From Hexactinellida sp. DTS-2022 (Eukaryota > Porifera > Hexactinellida), in contig JAPNXP010000015.1 in the NCBI GenBank assembly GCA_028753945.1, positions 1,116,001 to 1,180,000 of the forward strand: DNA of 64,000 nt. The letters are read 5' to 3'. The notes beneath the pieces were generated by a model. That model was not told where the DNA came from. It searched no databases and saw nothing but the letters and a program-made list of their open reading frames with translations. The position numbers and the translations under genes are program-made. Shown piece by piece: positions 25,179 through 36,600 of this stretch (positions are counted from its first letter, which is position 1; each line of letters opens with the position of its first letter).

Positions 25179-28100
25179 TACTGAACTGAAGTGTGAGTAA
25201 ACAAAGAGATTTCAACCCCCATTTATGGCAGAAATAAAACTCTTTATTGAAAGTTTTCTTCTCCCATCAGACGCAGAATTTTATGGTGAATCCAAATGTG
25301 AAATAAAATTTGGGGGTTTAGTAAAACATATTTTGTGTTATGGACCAGACAAATTTTGAAAGGTGTTAAAGATGTGTCAAAAATTTGTTAATCAAAAATC
25401 GTAATCCCAGGTGCAAATTAGACGGTCCCATCGCACCTACATGCCAAGTTTCAGCCCATCAACAATTAAGCTCTGGCCAGGGCACCGTCTACGGAGAAAA
25501 AAAAAATAATAAAAATCCAAAATTGCAGCTGTGCCGACGCATGTTCCTTTGGTGGCACTATATTTTGGTGGTGGTTTATTGATAGTGCCTCCAATGGAAC
25601 ATGCTGTCGGCACAGGCTGCAATTTTGGATTTTTTTCGCCATGTCATCATCACTATGAAGGTGTTAAACTATTTCAGAAAAGTGATTCAAAAGGCAACGA
25701 CCCTTAGTGAGTTGGAAGTTTCGTTTTAGCTCACTTCATTTGAGAGATATTCAAGTTTCAGTAGAATATAATATGTGCGGAGTCAGCATTTCTTAAAGTG
25801 CGTGTTGGGTGTTCACCCAACTCCAACCAATCCATGCGAATTATTTAATTCACAAAATTGTAAAAATACATTTTTTTGACGATGTCATCATCACCTTAAG
25901 GTGTCAAGATCCACTTGTATAGGTGGTACGTGCCATAAGGACCAATTGATAAATTTAAAGTTTGTTTCTATCTTATATCATTTCTGAGATTAATGAAATT
26001 TAGATAATTTGTATAAATATTTAATTAATCTATTAATAATTTAACTCCAATATTATGTACATCAAAATATATTAAGTTCAATCTTTTGCAATAATTATTC
26101 ACTTAAATTGAATTTCACTATCATATTTGAATTCAGCGCACTCGATAATCCCAATAATCTATTTGGAAGTTGGAACCATTTCTATACATTAAACACAGAG
26201 CTAATTAATTATAATTAAATATGTCATGCATCCATTGTGCAAGAATATTCTATGCAGAAGTAAATATAATACATAATCTGTCGTTGTTGTGGAATGTAAA
26301 ATCTTAGTTTTCAAATAGAAAATAGAAGCCTACTCGATTTCACAAGTGGAATCAATATAATTATCGCAAGTTTAAACAATAGTGTAAGATTTAACAAGTT
26401 TAATCAATATAATTATTACAAGTTGAAACAATGGAATTAGATTTAACAGTTTACTGAAATTGAAGTGTGAGTAAACAAATAAATTTCAACCCCCATTTAT
26501 GGCAGAAATTAAACCCATTACTAAAAATTTCTTTACCCATCAGACGCAGAATTTGAAGATGAATCCAAAGATGAAATAAAAATTGGGGGTTTAGTATAAC
26601 ATTCTTTGAGTTATGGACCAGACAAATTTTGAAAGGTGTTAAACATGTGTCCAAAATTTGTTAATCAAAAATCGTAACCCCAGGTGCATATCTGTAACCC
26701 ATGAGACACCTGTCCTGCAAATTTGGGTTGTTAGTTAATCAAACTCTGTTCTGTGGATGAGCTACGGAAGAATAATAATAATAAATAACCAAAGCACTAA
26801 GATTAGAACTGGGCCACTATACTATAGTATAGTCGGCACAGTAAAAAAATCCAAAATTGCAGCCTGTGCCGACGCATATTCCTTTGGTGGCACCATATTT
26901 TGGTGGTGATTTATTGATAGTGCCTCCAAAGGAACATGCTGTCGGCACAGGCTGCAATTTTGGATTTTTTTCGCCTAGTCATCATCACAATAAAGGTGTT
27001 AAATTATTTCAGAAAGGTGTTTCAGAAGGCTAAGACCCTTAGAGTGGTAGAAGTTTCCATCTTGCTCACTTCATTTGAGAGATATTCAAGTTTAGGTAGA
27101 ATATAATATGTGCTGAGTCAGCATTTTTTTGGTGCGTGTTGGGTATTCACCCAACTCCAACCAACCCATGCGAATTATTTAATTCACAAAATTGTAAAAA
27201 TACATTTTTTTGACGATGTCATTATCACCTCAAGGTGTCAAGACCCACTTGTATAGTTGGTACCTGGCATAAGGACCAATTGATAAATTGAAAGTTTGTT
27301 TCTATCTTGTATCATCTCTGCAATTAATGAAATTTAGCTAATTAGTATAAATATTCAATTAATTTATGAATTATTTAACACCATTATTATATACAGCAAA
27401 ATAAATTCAATTATTTGCAATTATTATTAATTTAAATTGAATTTCACTATAATAATTGAATTCCACGCACTCGATAACCCAATAATCCAATTGGAACCGT
27501 CTATAAGTTAAATACAAAGGGAATTAATTATAATAAATTACGTCAGTACATTAATTGTGCAAGAATATTCTCGCGAAATAAATATAATCACATAATCTGT
27601 CGTTGTTGTGGTATGTAAAATCTTAACGGTTCTATCATAAACCATCTTTAGTTTAATGCCATTCATTCATTACTTATTGATAATAAATTAAATAAAATCC
27701 AAAATTGCAGCTGTGCCGACGCATGTTCCTTAGGTTGCACTATATTTTGTTGGTTGTTTATTGATAGTGCCTCCAAAGGAACATGCTGTCGGCGCAGGCT
27801 GCAATTTTGGATTTTTTTTTCGCCAAGTCATCAACGCCCAAGGTGTGAAGAAGCATTTGTTATTTGGTCCGAGTCACAAGGAACGGTAGATAAATTTGAA
27901 GTTTGTTTCCATCATAAACCATCTAGAGTTTAATGCCATTCATTCATTATGTATTGATAATAAATTATATTATTAGTTAGTTATTTTAGCAATGTTATCC
28001 ACGGTGATTTGAGTTTAGTCAACAAATTCCTTATATTATTATATTTTATTTAATCCATTGTATAGTAATACTAGAATATATAAGTTAAATCAATATATTT

Positions 28101-28540
28101 ATCGAAAGTTGAAACAATAGAGTAAGATTAACAAGTTAAATCAATATAATTACAGTCAGGTCTGCTTATTATGAACAAGATTTCGACTGCTTAATATGAA
28201 ATTTTTTTATTATGAACAAACCCTACGGTCCCAATTTAAAATTTACATAGGGTTTGTATTAAGTTGAGTTCGCTTATTATGAAGTCACTCTATTATGAAC
28301 ACAATTTTTGGACCCTTGAATGTTCATAATAAAAGAACCTGACTGTATTACAAGTTGAAACAATAGAATTAGATTTAACAATTTTACTGTGAGTAATTAA
28401 ACCACTATTTATGGCATGAATTAAACCGTTTATTAAAATTTGTCTTCTCCCATAAGACACACAATTTTAAGATGGATCCAATGGTGAAATAAAGATTGGG
28501 GGTTTAGTATAAGCCCATAAACTATAAAGCTCTGGCCAGG
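25179..28540. repeat. Foldback-bearing repeat array, third block
   Basis: FB1 near 25514-25637, 26846-26970 and 27694-27817, and FB2 at 26807-26843. The 27694 copy interrupts a module at ATAAATTAAAT, which is continuous in sister modules. The block ends abruptly after GCTCTGGCCAGGG, a phrase that elsewhere continues CACCGTCTACGG; foreign sequence with the Helentron and a small gene follows. Confidence 0.8.
28153..28345. mobile_element. pogo/Tigger-type MITE, family 1, copy 2
   Basis: A 193-bp element inserted into the array phrase ATATAATTATTACAAG. The interrupted site and the many intact sister sites show a TA duplication (28151-28152, 28346-28347). It lies in the opposite orientation to the copy at 207-401. 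Confidence 0.85.
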
Positions 28541-28767
28541 GGGCCGAATGTTAGGAAGACCTGGTGTAGATAATTGAGAATCCTAATTAGTTCAGAACTT
28601 CTCTATTGAAACATTTGTGTAGTATAGATGATACCTTTGTGAGTTATCAATAATAACAAAGAATTCAATTCTTCAATTGTAGAGATAGAAACCTAAGAAT
28701 AATATACTATTCAAACATGTTGTTCTTTTGAGTTGCGTGAGTTGTCAACAAGAGAACACAAATAGAA

Positions 28768-28775
28768 TATAAAAG
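28768..28775 (+). promoter_or_regulatory. TATA box of the small three-exon gene
   Basis: TATAAAAG lies 75 bp before the ATG at 28850, which would place transcription start near 28800 and leave a short leader. Confidence 0.5.
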
Positions 28776-28849
28776 CCTTGATTATAATATATTACACAAT
28801 AGAAATCCACGAATATTCTTTACAATTTATCATCATTTCCTATTCAATA

Positions 28850-29582
28850 ATGGCTCAAAATTTGAATAATTGTACGATCACCAACTTGACTGTAAGTATA
28901 ATGACGTTATTTATTATTACATCATAATAAATTACTAACGATCTTATCCATAGATTAGTAACAATTCCAAAAATGGATTCAAAAAACCAAGAAGGACATA
29001 CATAAAAAACAAAAAAATCTACAGTATATTTAAAGAAAAAAAATTAGTTAATGAAGCAAAGAAATATCTAGTGAGTTTTGTTCCCCTATTTCTAATATAT
29101 TTTGTACTACTTTATTATTTTGTATATAGGAAATTTGCAACTTACAAAATGAAAAGAATTTGGCAGACACACTAATAGAATTAAATAGACGAGATTTATT
29201 ACAGAAACTAGGTTTGCATACGCCCCCCATTTATCCCCCACAAGCCACGCCCCCCATTTATCCCCCACAAGCCACGCCCCCCATTTATCCCCCACACGCC
29301 ACGCCCCCCGTTTCTCCCCCACACGCCACGCCCCCCGTTTCTCCCCCACAAGCCACGCCCCCCGTTTCTCCCCCACAAGCCACGCACCCCGTTTCTCCCC
29401 CACAAGCCACGCACCCCGTTTCTCCCCCACAAGCCACGCCCCCCGTTTCTCCCCCACAAGCCACGCACCCCGTTTCTCCCCCACAAGCCACGCCCCCCGT
29501 TTCTCCCCCACAAGCCACGCCCCCCGTTTCTCCCCCACAAGCTACGCCCCTCGTTTCTCCCCCACTTCCTAGCTCTAATTAA
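28850..29582 (+). CDS. Small spliced gene for a proline-rich repeat protein with PPxY motifs
   Basis: Three exons, 28850-28891, 28954-29070 and 29130-29582, fit GT-AG rules (GTAAGT/ATAG, GTGAGT/ATAG) and are all in phase 0, giving 203 aa. Exon 1 encodes [14 protein letters not shown], exon 2 a lysine-rich basic stretch ([16 protein letters not shown]), exon 3 a charged helix-like segment and then 13 nine-residue repeats of the form TPPVSPPQA. The first three repeats read TPPIYPP, so each holds a PPxY motif, the ligand of WW domains. No membrane segment or catalytic motif is visible. It lies between the array and the Helentron gene, in opposite orientation to the latter. Intact splice sites and frame argue it is or was recently expressed. 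I do not recognise the family. Confidence 0.55.
29219..29570. repeat. 27-bp minisatellite, 13 units
   Basis: CCCCACAAGCCACGCCCCCC-type units encode the nine-residue repeats of the small gene. The GC-rich tract keeps all frames open on both strands, which explains several overlapping false ORFs on the minus strand. Confidence 0.9.
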
Positions 29583-29639
29583 CTTACTACAATCACAACC
29601 ATTACACAAATAACATTATTATTAGCTTAATTCTTTTCT

Positions 29640-29790
29640 ACTACTACATATGCCACGCCCCCCGTTTCTCCCTCACACGTCACGTCCCCCGTTTCTTTCT
29701 CCCTCACCTCCTAGCTCTATAATGAACTTACTACAGTGACAACCATTACATAAATAACATTATTATTAGATTAACTATTTTCTTATTACA
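29640..29790. repeat. Partial duplicate of the small gene's 3' end
   Basis: Two degenerate repeat units (GCCACGCCCCCCGTTTCTCC) followed by CCTAGCTCTATAATGAACTT copy the end of exon 3 and its 3' flank (29560-29630) about 130 bp downstream. This is a local tandem duplication; it has no open frame of its own. Confidence 0.75.
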
Positions 29791-30001
29791 ACATACCTAT
29801 ACTATCTAATTAAAACTCTATTTATATCATGTTATCAATTGAAATTAGAATAATTTCGGATCAAATGGAATATACGTATACCTTGTGATTGTGAAATAAG
29901 TATATTTCCTGGTATTTGGAAAAACCACCATAATTCATTATCAACCAATAATTTAACATCAATTAAGATGTATTACTTGAATTCACCTTTCACAATTACC
30001 C
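29791..30001. other. Intergenic, nothing recognised
   Basis: AT-rich sequence between the small gene and the tandem repeat. I see no ORF or repeat. Confidence 0.5.
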
Positions 30002-30268
30002 CCATATATAAGATAATTACAGAACACTGCTTTAAATCTATGGAGAATTTCAATTCGGTCCCTCAAGGCCTGCTGATAAGAATCAGTGGGTGCACTTGGG
30101 ACACACCTCAGTACCTTTTCCCCGAAATTAACCCATAAATAAGATAATTACAGAATACTGCTATAAATTTATGGAGAATTTCAATTCGGTCCCTCAAGGG
30201 TTGCTGATAAGAATCAGTGGGTGCACTTGGGACACACCTCAGTACCTTTTCCCCGAAATTAACCCATA
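30002..30268. repeat. Two tandem ~130-bp units
   Basis: The unit from CCCATATATAAGATAATTAC to TTTTCCCCGAAATTAA is present twice with few differences. On the minus strand the unit keeps an open frame (FGEKVLRCVPSAPTDSYQQ), which may reflect former coding sequence downstream of the Helentron stop codon. Confidence 0.8.
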
Positions 30269-30295
30269 AATTACTAATTGCACCATGATCCCTGT

Positions 30296-30412
30296 TACAT
30301 AAGCCATATGCAAATACGCACACTTATCATACAGACAAGCCATATGCCTAGCACACTTGCCAAAAAAGCAAGCCATATGAAATCTCGCACACCTCATAGA
30401 GGCCATATGCGT
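30296..30412. repeat. Degenerate GCCATATG tandem repeat
   Basis: Four units of about 30-38 bp, each with GCCATATG and CACAC(T/C)T. They sit between the 130-bp units and the Helentron stop codon. Confidence 0.6.
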
Positions 30413-30602
30413 TGCACACTTAGTAACAGTTACATGTATTAATTAGCAAAGTATTATTAAACCTGATTGTACTCATAATGACAAACAATTATAGTACCAA
30501 GTCCAGGAAAATTTGGAATCTCATAAAGTTATGAAATAGCATAATCCATTATTTGTCAAGAAATTATACATAAGAAAATAAACGCCAATAGCTAAAATAC
30601 TA

Positions 30603-33600
30603 TTAAATCATGTAGATTGCATCATAGTGGTTCGCACCACTTCCACAATGATTAATGGAATGAAATAGAACTATTAATGACTTTCCTTGATAGATAGGAT
30701 CATTGGGTATACCTAGATTATTTGCATTATATACATCAGTAATCACCCATTTAGACGGGTCTGTATCAGGAGCATTAATATAACTTACATTAATGCGGGC
30801 TAAAATGCCTAACATAATAAGTTCATTCACAGTTCCCCAAGAGTAATTACGCTTCATATTACTCAAGTGTTGCTGAATAGTAACTGCATTATAGCCTTGG
30901 TGGCCACAGAAAGCAGCAACATAAGGACTTTGTTCAAATGTGTCTATTAGAGAACTACGGATATTATGATGCTCACTTTCATCACCGAAAATAATGTGAG
31001 ACAATGTTCTAAAGAAACAATTCCCATCACTTATTACAGGAACTATCCTGAAATTAAACCGATCTCTTATATTTGTACGCATAAAATCGTAATAACTAGT
31101 AGCAGAGACTCTAGACCCAGTATAGTTAGTCGGTCTTAAAGGTATTCTCTGTAGATTAATGCATGCTGCTAATGACTGTCTCATCGCAAATGTGAATGAA
31201 TTTGCATTGTCATATGTATTTACGGGAGGCAGCACAGGAGTAGGGATGTGTACATGACTAACAATTACATCCTGAATATCCTTGGTTGTATTATCATTTG
31301 ATATTTGATCAATATCAATAATATCATGTTGACTAGTAGCATGTGATATAATTGGTTGATTATCCACATTACTACAGTCACTAACACCAGTTCCAAGAGA
31401 AATCAACATTGGCTTATGATCACTAAAGTATGATTCATAAAAACCAGATGAACAGGTCAAGTTTTTAGTGAATACACAATCCAGCTGAGATCCATAGTTA
31501 GTGGATACTCCAGACAAAGATTGCATTATACCTTTATTTGCAAAATACTTTATCAAGGTATCTCTCTCAAGAGATCGGGCAAATAAATCTATATTGAAGT
31601 CCCCAGTAACAATCAAGGAATCAGAGTTATCAATTTTACATAGAACCTGATCAAGTTCCGAGTAAAATTCCTTCATTGGGGATTGTGGTGATCGGTATAT
31701 AGACATTACCACGATAGGGTTATCGATAATCATGGGATCATAGAACTGGATAATCAATATCTCGATCCTAGCGCCATTATGACAGCCTGAGTGTGCAACT
31801 AAAGACTTACACACCGCTGGATTTCGGGAGTATATGTGTGTACCAGAACCAGGAAGTCTAGCGCTACCATCAATTCTACCAATAAGAGTATGACCAGGGA
31901 TATTAAAGTTATCAGTGGCTAAAGTCATTGTCTCCTGCAAGATTAACACTTGGGATTGTACTATGAATGGATCTACGGTCAAGTCCTCCCAGTGTTTGTT
32001 CAATGAACGAACATTGTGTACATAGATATCTGGACTAGTTAGAGGAATAGACCAGATAATAGAACAGTGTTCTCTTAACCGCTTAAGTTCTAAGTGGACA
32101 GGATCTTTTTCAGATAACTTATTAGTTAGTTTTAGAATACCAACTACAAACAGACCAGATGCAGATTTAGCCCTACTGAGCGCGGTGTATAACGCATTAC
32201 GTGGCATACGTATTTCTATATGGACTACAACACAATCGTAAGTATCGCCTTGACTCTTATGAATTGTAAGAGCTTCGGCTACTATGAAAGGAAACTGCTT
32301 CCTAACAATCTTATAGGAACTCACACTTTTCCCTCTCTGGAAACGTCGCGTTTCCAATCCAATAGGAGTCCAGTTCCTTGGAATTGCATTATCTCTAAGA
32401 TAACGATGTTGAGACTTTACTCGTTTATCCTTTCCTACAGTTGGATCGTCAAACTCGATCCAGAGGATACAGGGAACTCGTTCCAGAGAATCGCTCTTGG
32501 TTCCATAAACTATTCTCTTCAAGAGTCCAGTAGCTCCATTAACCAGACCATCTTGTATGTCGTTATTCACTGTCATGAGGTATCTAGCGCCCAGCTTCAA
32601 GAAGAGCTCATAGGGTAGTCCCTGGGTGTCACATACCTTTAGGTGTTTAATAAGGTTACTCAGCTTGTCAGTAATACCACCAGCAGTATCTCCTACTAAA
32701 GAATCAATAGCTATAAATCTAAAACCTTCAGTGGTTAATGCATTGAGAACAATTTCGTTATGAGCATTAACACTGGCGTTTGTACTAAACAGATGGATAG
32801 ATTTAATAGGGAGATTCTCATAAGAATCTTTCGCAATAATTCTACTAGTAAATAGATTTGTGTCATCCTCAGTTAAACAACAGTTAGCAAAATTGTTTAA
32901 TGCAAATGCAAACTTCTGATCATCTTTTTGTCTCATTATTTCCGTCAGTTCTATATATGAGAATTTTTCCCAAAGGTACGGACCAACCAGTCCGTCGTAA
33001 TTATTGGCACTGGAGCCTGAAATTTGAAATACATAGCTATCCTTAACCGGACGTAACTGATGGAAATCTCCAACACAGATGATGGAGACACCACCAGAGT
33101 CCAGTGAATTATCCATAATGGCTTTCAATCGCTTATTAACCTGAGACAAAATTTTACTACCAACCATGGATATTTCATCTATTATGATAACTTTCAAACA
33201 GCTTAGCTTACTTCTTAGTGTGTTACAAACATCAGAAGATAAGTTGGGCATTTCGCCGTTAAACTCCGTTACAGGTAAAGCAAATGCAGAATGGAGTGTC
33301 ATACCACGGATATTAAAAGCAGCTTTACCTGTAGGAGCTGTTAGCAGTACCTTAATAGCATCAGGCTTAGTACCAGGCAGTGAATTCATAAATCTTACCA
33401 AACCTTCGTATAAGACTCGTACCACCGTACTCTTACCAACACCAGCACCTCCTCCAATATAGAGATACATGGGCAGCTGCTTCATAGTCTTAAAGCAGTG
33501 CAGAGTGTGGAGGAATACAGTACGCTGAACCTTGTTCAAGCTGCGACACATCTCAAGGAATACCTCCTCAGTATTCATGTTAGGAATATTGAAGAATCCT

Positions 33601-36600
33601 CCTACAGATTTAGTACCGGGGTCACTATTGGGATCTACAGTCCAGGGATTGTCGTTCCCTGGATTGTCTACCTGGAAGTCAGTATCCTCAATAACCACTG
33701 CACCCTCATTGTTAATTATTTCCTCAATAGCAATCCCATCAAAGTTAAGCTCATCGGGGTCCAAGTCCTCGAGGATATTAATAGCTTCGTCAATTGAGGA
33801 TAGATCTTTGCTTTCAAATAATTCCCTATTCTGAGTAATCAGATTAAGATGGGTAGCATACATAGACTTAAAGTCAATATTGTCAGTATCACTAGTGTCA
33901 GTTCTCCATGGTATAAACAGCATTAACTGTTCTCTATAAAAGTTAACTTCGTCCTGTATAATACTATACCTTCTAAATCGGATAATTTTAGCTTTTCGAC
34001 GAAGTCTCATAAAACCTGTATCTTTGAGAGGAAATAATCTCGGATTATCGACCAGGGACGCTGCCTCGTCTTCCATATTTTCCTCCTCAAAGTCGGGATT
34101 AGTTTTACATATTCGCTTATTAGATTGGAATTCATACCAAGCGGCAAACTCTGCTAGGCATGTTTCCTCTAACTCATCAGGTCGTTGCATGTAGTGCTCA
34201 ATTAGACCTGACAGAAGTATATCTACAGAATCCTGTTCCATACCCATTAGAACGGGTTTAGACTTGAGTATCCTAACCCGTTTATTAGCAGGATTGGTGT
34301 TAATATAGACATTAGCTCTGCTGCACTTAGAGAGAGGGAGACTGAGGAGATGGTAAGAAACCTCCTGAGCTGATACCTCGCTACAGCTCTGAAATTTGTA
34401 AGCAATTCCCCTCAGTCTCTCTTTGATAGTGGCATTGCCTGCTTTCAGATGCATTAAGGCATCTCTCAACAACTTAGACATCCCACGCTGGGACTTTCCG
34501 ATATACGAAATAACGTAAACAGCACAAGCGTATGGATCCAATATGTATTGGAGATCCATATTAGCTTTCCATAAATGCAAAATAGTCTTATTATGAGCAT
34601 TGATTCGTATCTCATTCAAATTTCGTTTCAGAAATATAGTAGGTCTATTTATACAAGATCTCAATGCAGTTATGTATTGCTCTTCGGTAACATAGAGTTC
34701 ATTAAAGAAATCCTGTATCGTTATACTACCCAAGTCAGTATTGCTCTTATCATAGGTATCAATTAGAGTATATATTTTCTTAGCAGTCTCCTTAAGAGCT
34801 GCATTAGCAGCTATCTCCTCTTTGGTGGCCGTGCTGGCATCAAACTCCAATGGTTCTAGAATTTTAGTTGATACCATTGGAGGGTACGGAATACCAAACC
34901 TACAGCGCCGAAACGACTTTTTCTTATAACACGTATTTGTGTGCTTATGTCGCTGTAACTTAATATCATCCTCAGTTATTATACTAGTCTCATCTGGCAA
35001 TTTAACTGAGATAGTACGATCAATAAATTCTATAACTTCATTTAACGAATTGTGGCCATACTTAGGGGCATCTTGTACCCAAAGTAATGAATGCACATGT
35101 GGTGACCCTCTTTGCTGAAATTCTATTCTCAAATAGTAATCAGTCAATTTACCAAGGGGACTAACCTCTGATCGAAGCACCTTAAATAGCTCCTTGGAGC
35201 GGTGATCAAAGTACCTAGCACAAGTGACAGGATCTCTCCTTATCAGATCTGCTCTCTCGCTCCACTGGAATTCCAGAACCTCTTCAACAGACAGCTTAAC
35301 GTCATCGAGGATCTGTTTCAGTATCCTTAGTAGCTCTAGCCATTTAGTCTCAGCAGCAGACAGAGTTAGAAAGAACGTGGGACATCCCAGCTGTCTTATC
35401 ATAGACATCAGCTCTCTCTGTTTCTGCTGCCAGAATGCAGGGGTAGACCGGACTTGCTTCAAGAACTTAAAAGCCTCATCGTCCTCAACCATTCTCTCCA
35501 GATTATCGTCATTGAGAACATCAGACACAGTTATAGCCTGTCCGTCATTAGACTTTGTTTTTCGCATACAAATACTGATAGCACTGTTAAGACTAGTTGT
35601 CTCCACCAGTTTGTACTTAAGAAACAGCAGAGGAATGTTAGTGCTACATCTCCTATCATATCTAGGAAATAAATTAAATAGGCTTAGCAGATTTGAAAAT
35701 TATATTAATTAGAACTTAGTTAATTGTAATTTAGATAACAAATATGTTATTGAACCATGGATTTAACATAATAATTTATACTTTAAGAATATCCATGGTT
35801 GAATAACAAATTAATTATGTTTATAGCAGAGATTGAGATTATAAGTTTTATTAGATAGTATCATATTATTATGTATAACTAACCTCAAAATGTCAGACTT
35901 TGATTTCTTGAGGATCGACAGGTCCTCAGGTAAGTCTCTGCATTGACCAGCAAACACACAAGGGTAAGCTAGTTCCTCTACAAACTTATCCGTGGTTAAG
36001 TACAGAGGCTTCCTCCCTTCTCCAGGAGCCAATTTCATTAGCAGGTTCCCATTAGACAGCAGCAGTGTGTCTAGAGAACCAGGATTAATGGGGAGATCAT
36101 CCTTGGTCTCATCCCAATCATCAATCTCCTTCAACAAGTCCTCAAGGTTATCGAAGAGCTCCTCGATACCAGGAATAGTCTCAGAACCCTGTTCCTCTTC
36201 ATCTATAACTATATCAGAAGGCTCGTCATTCGGGTTAACAATAAAATTAACATTACCAGAACCAGTTCGTGGAACAGAGTTAACCCAATTCTCTGAAACT
36301 ACTACTTTCTCTAGCTTGAAGAGCTCAGTGGTAGAGAGATAGAGAGCTGCTTCTAACACTACATTCGGTCTTATCGTTTCGTATAAATAAGGTTTCGCGA
36401 ACGATAGCCTACGAAACAACTGTAACTGAATGGTTTGGGACTGTAGGAATGTCCTAGGTAACTGATTAACAGTCTTATCTATGTCTATGGGAACATTAAC
36501 AACCATGCCATGCAGTCCGTGCTGTCTCTCCCTGCCCAGAGATCTGATATTCATGAACTCGTGTCTGGGAGATACCAGTCTCTGTTCAATCACAGTCAGA

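Noticed and set aside
29107-29609. Minus-strand ORFs rich in GEKRGAWLV or GRNGGRGLW
   Set aside because: Opposite-strand shadows of the 27-bp minisatellite; the plus strand has promoter, splice sites and a coherent frame.
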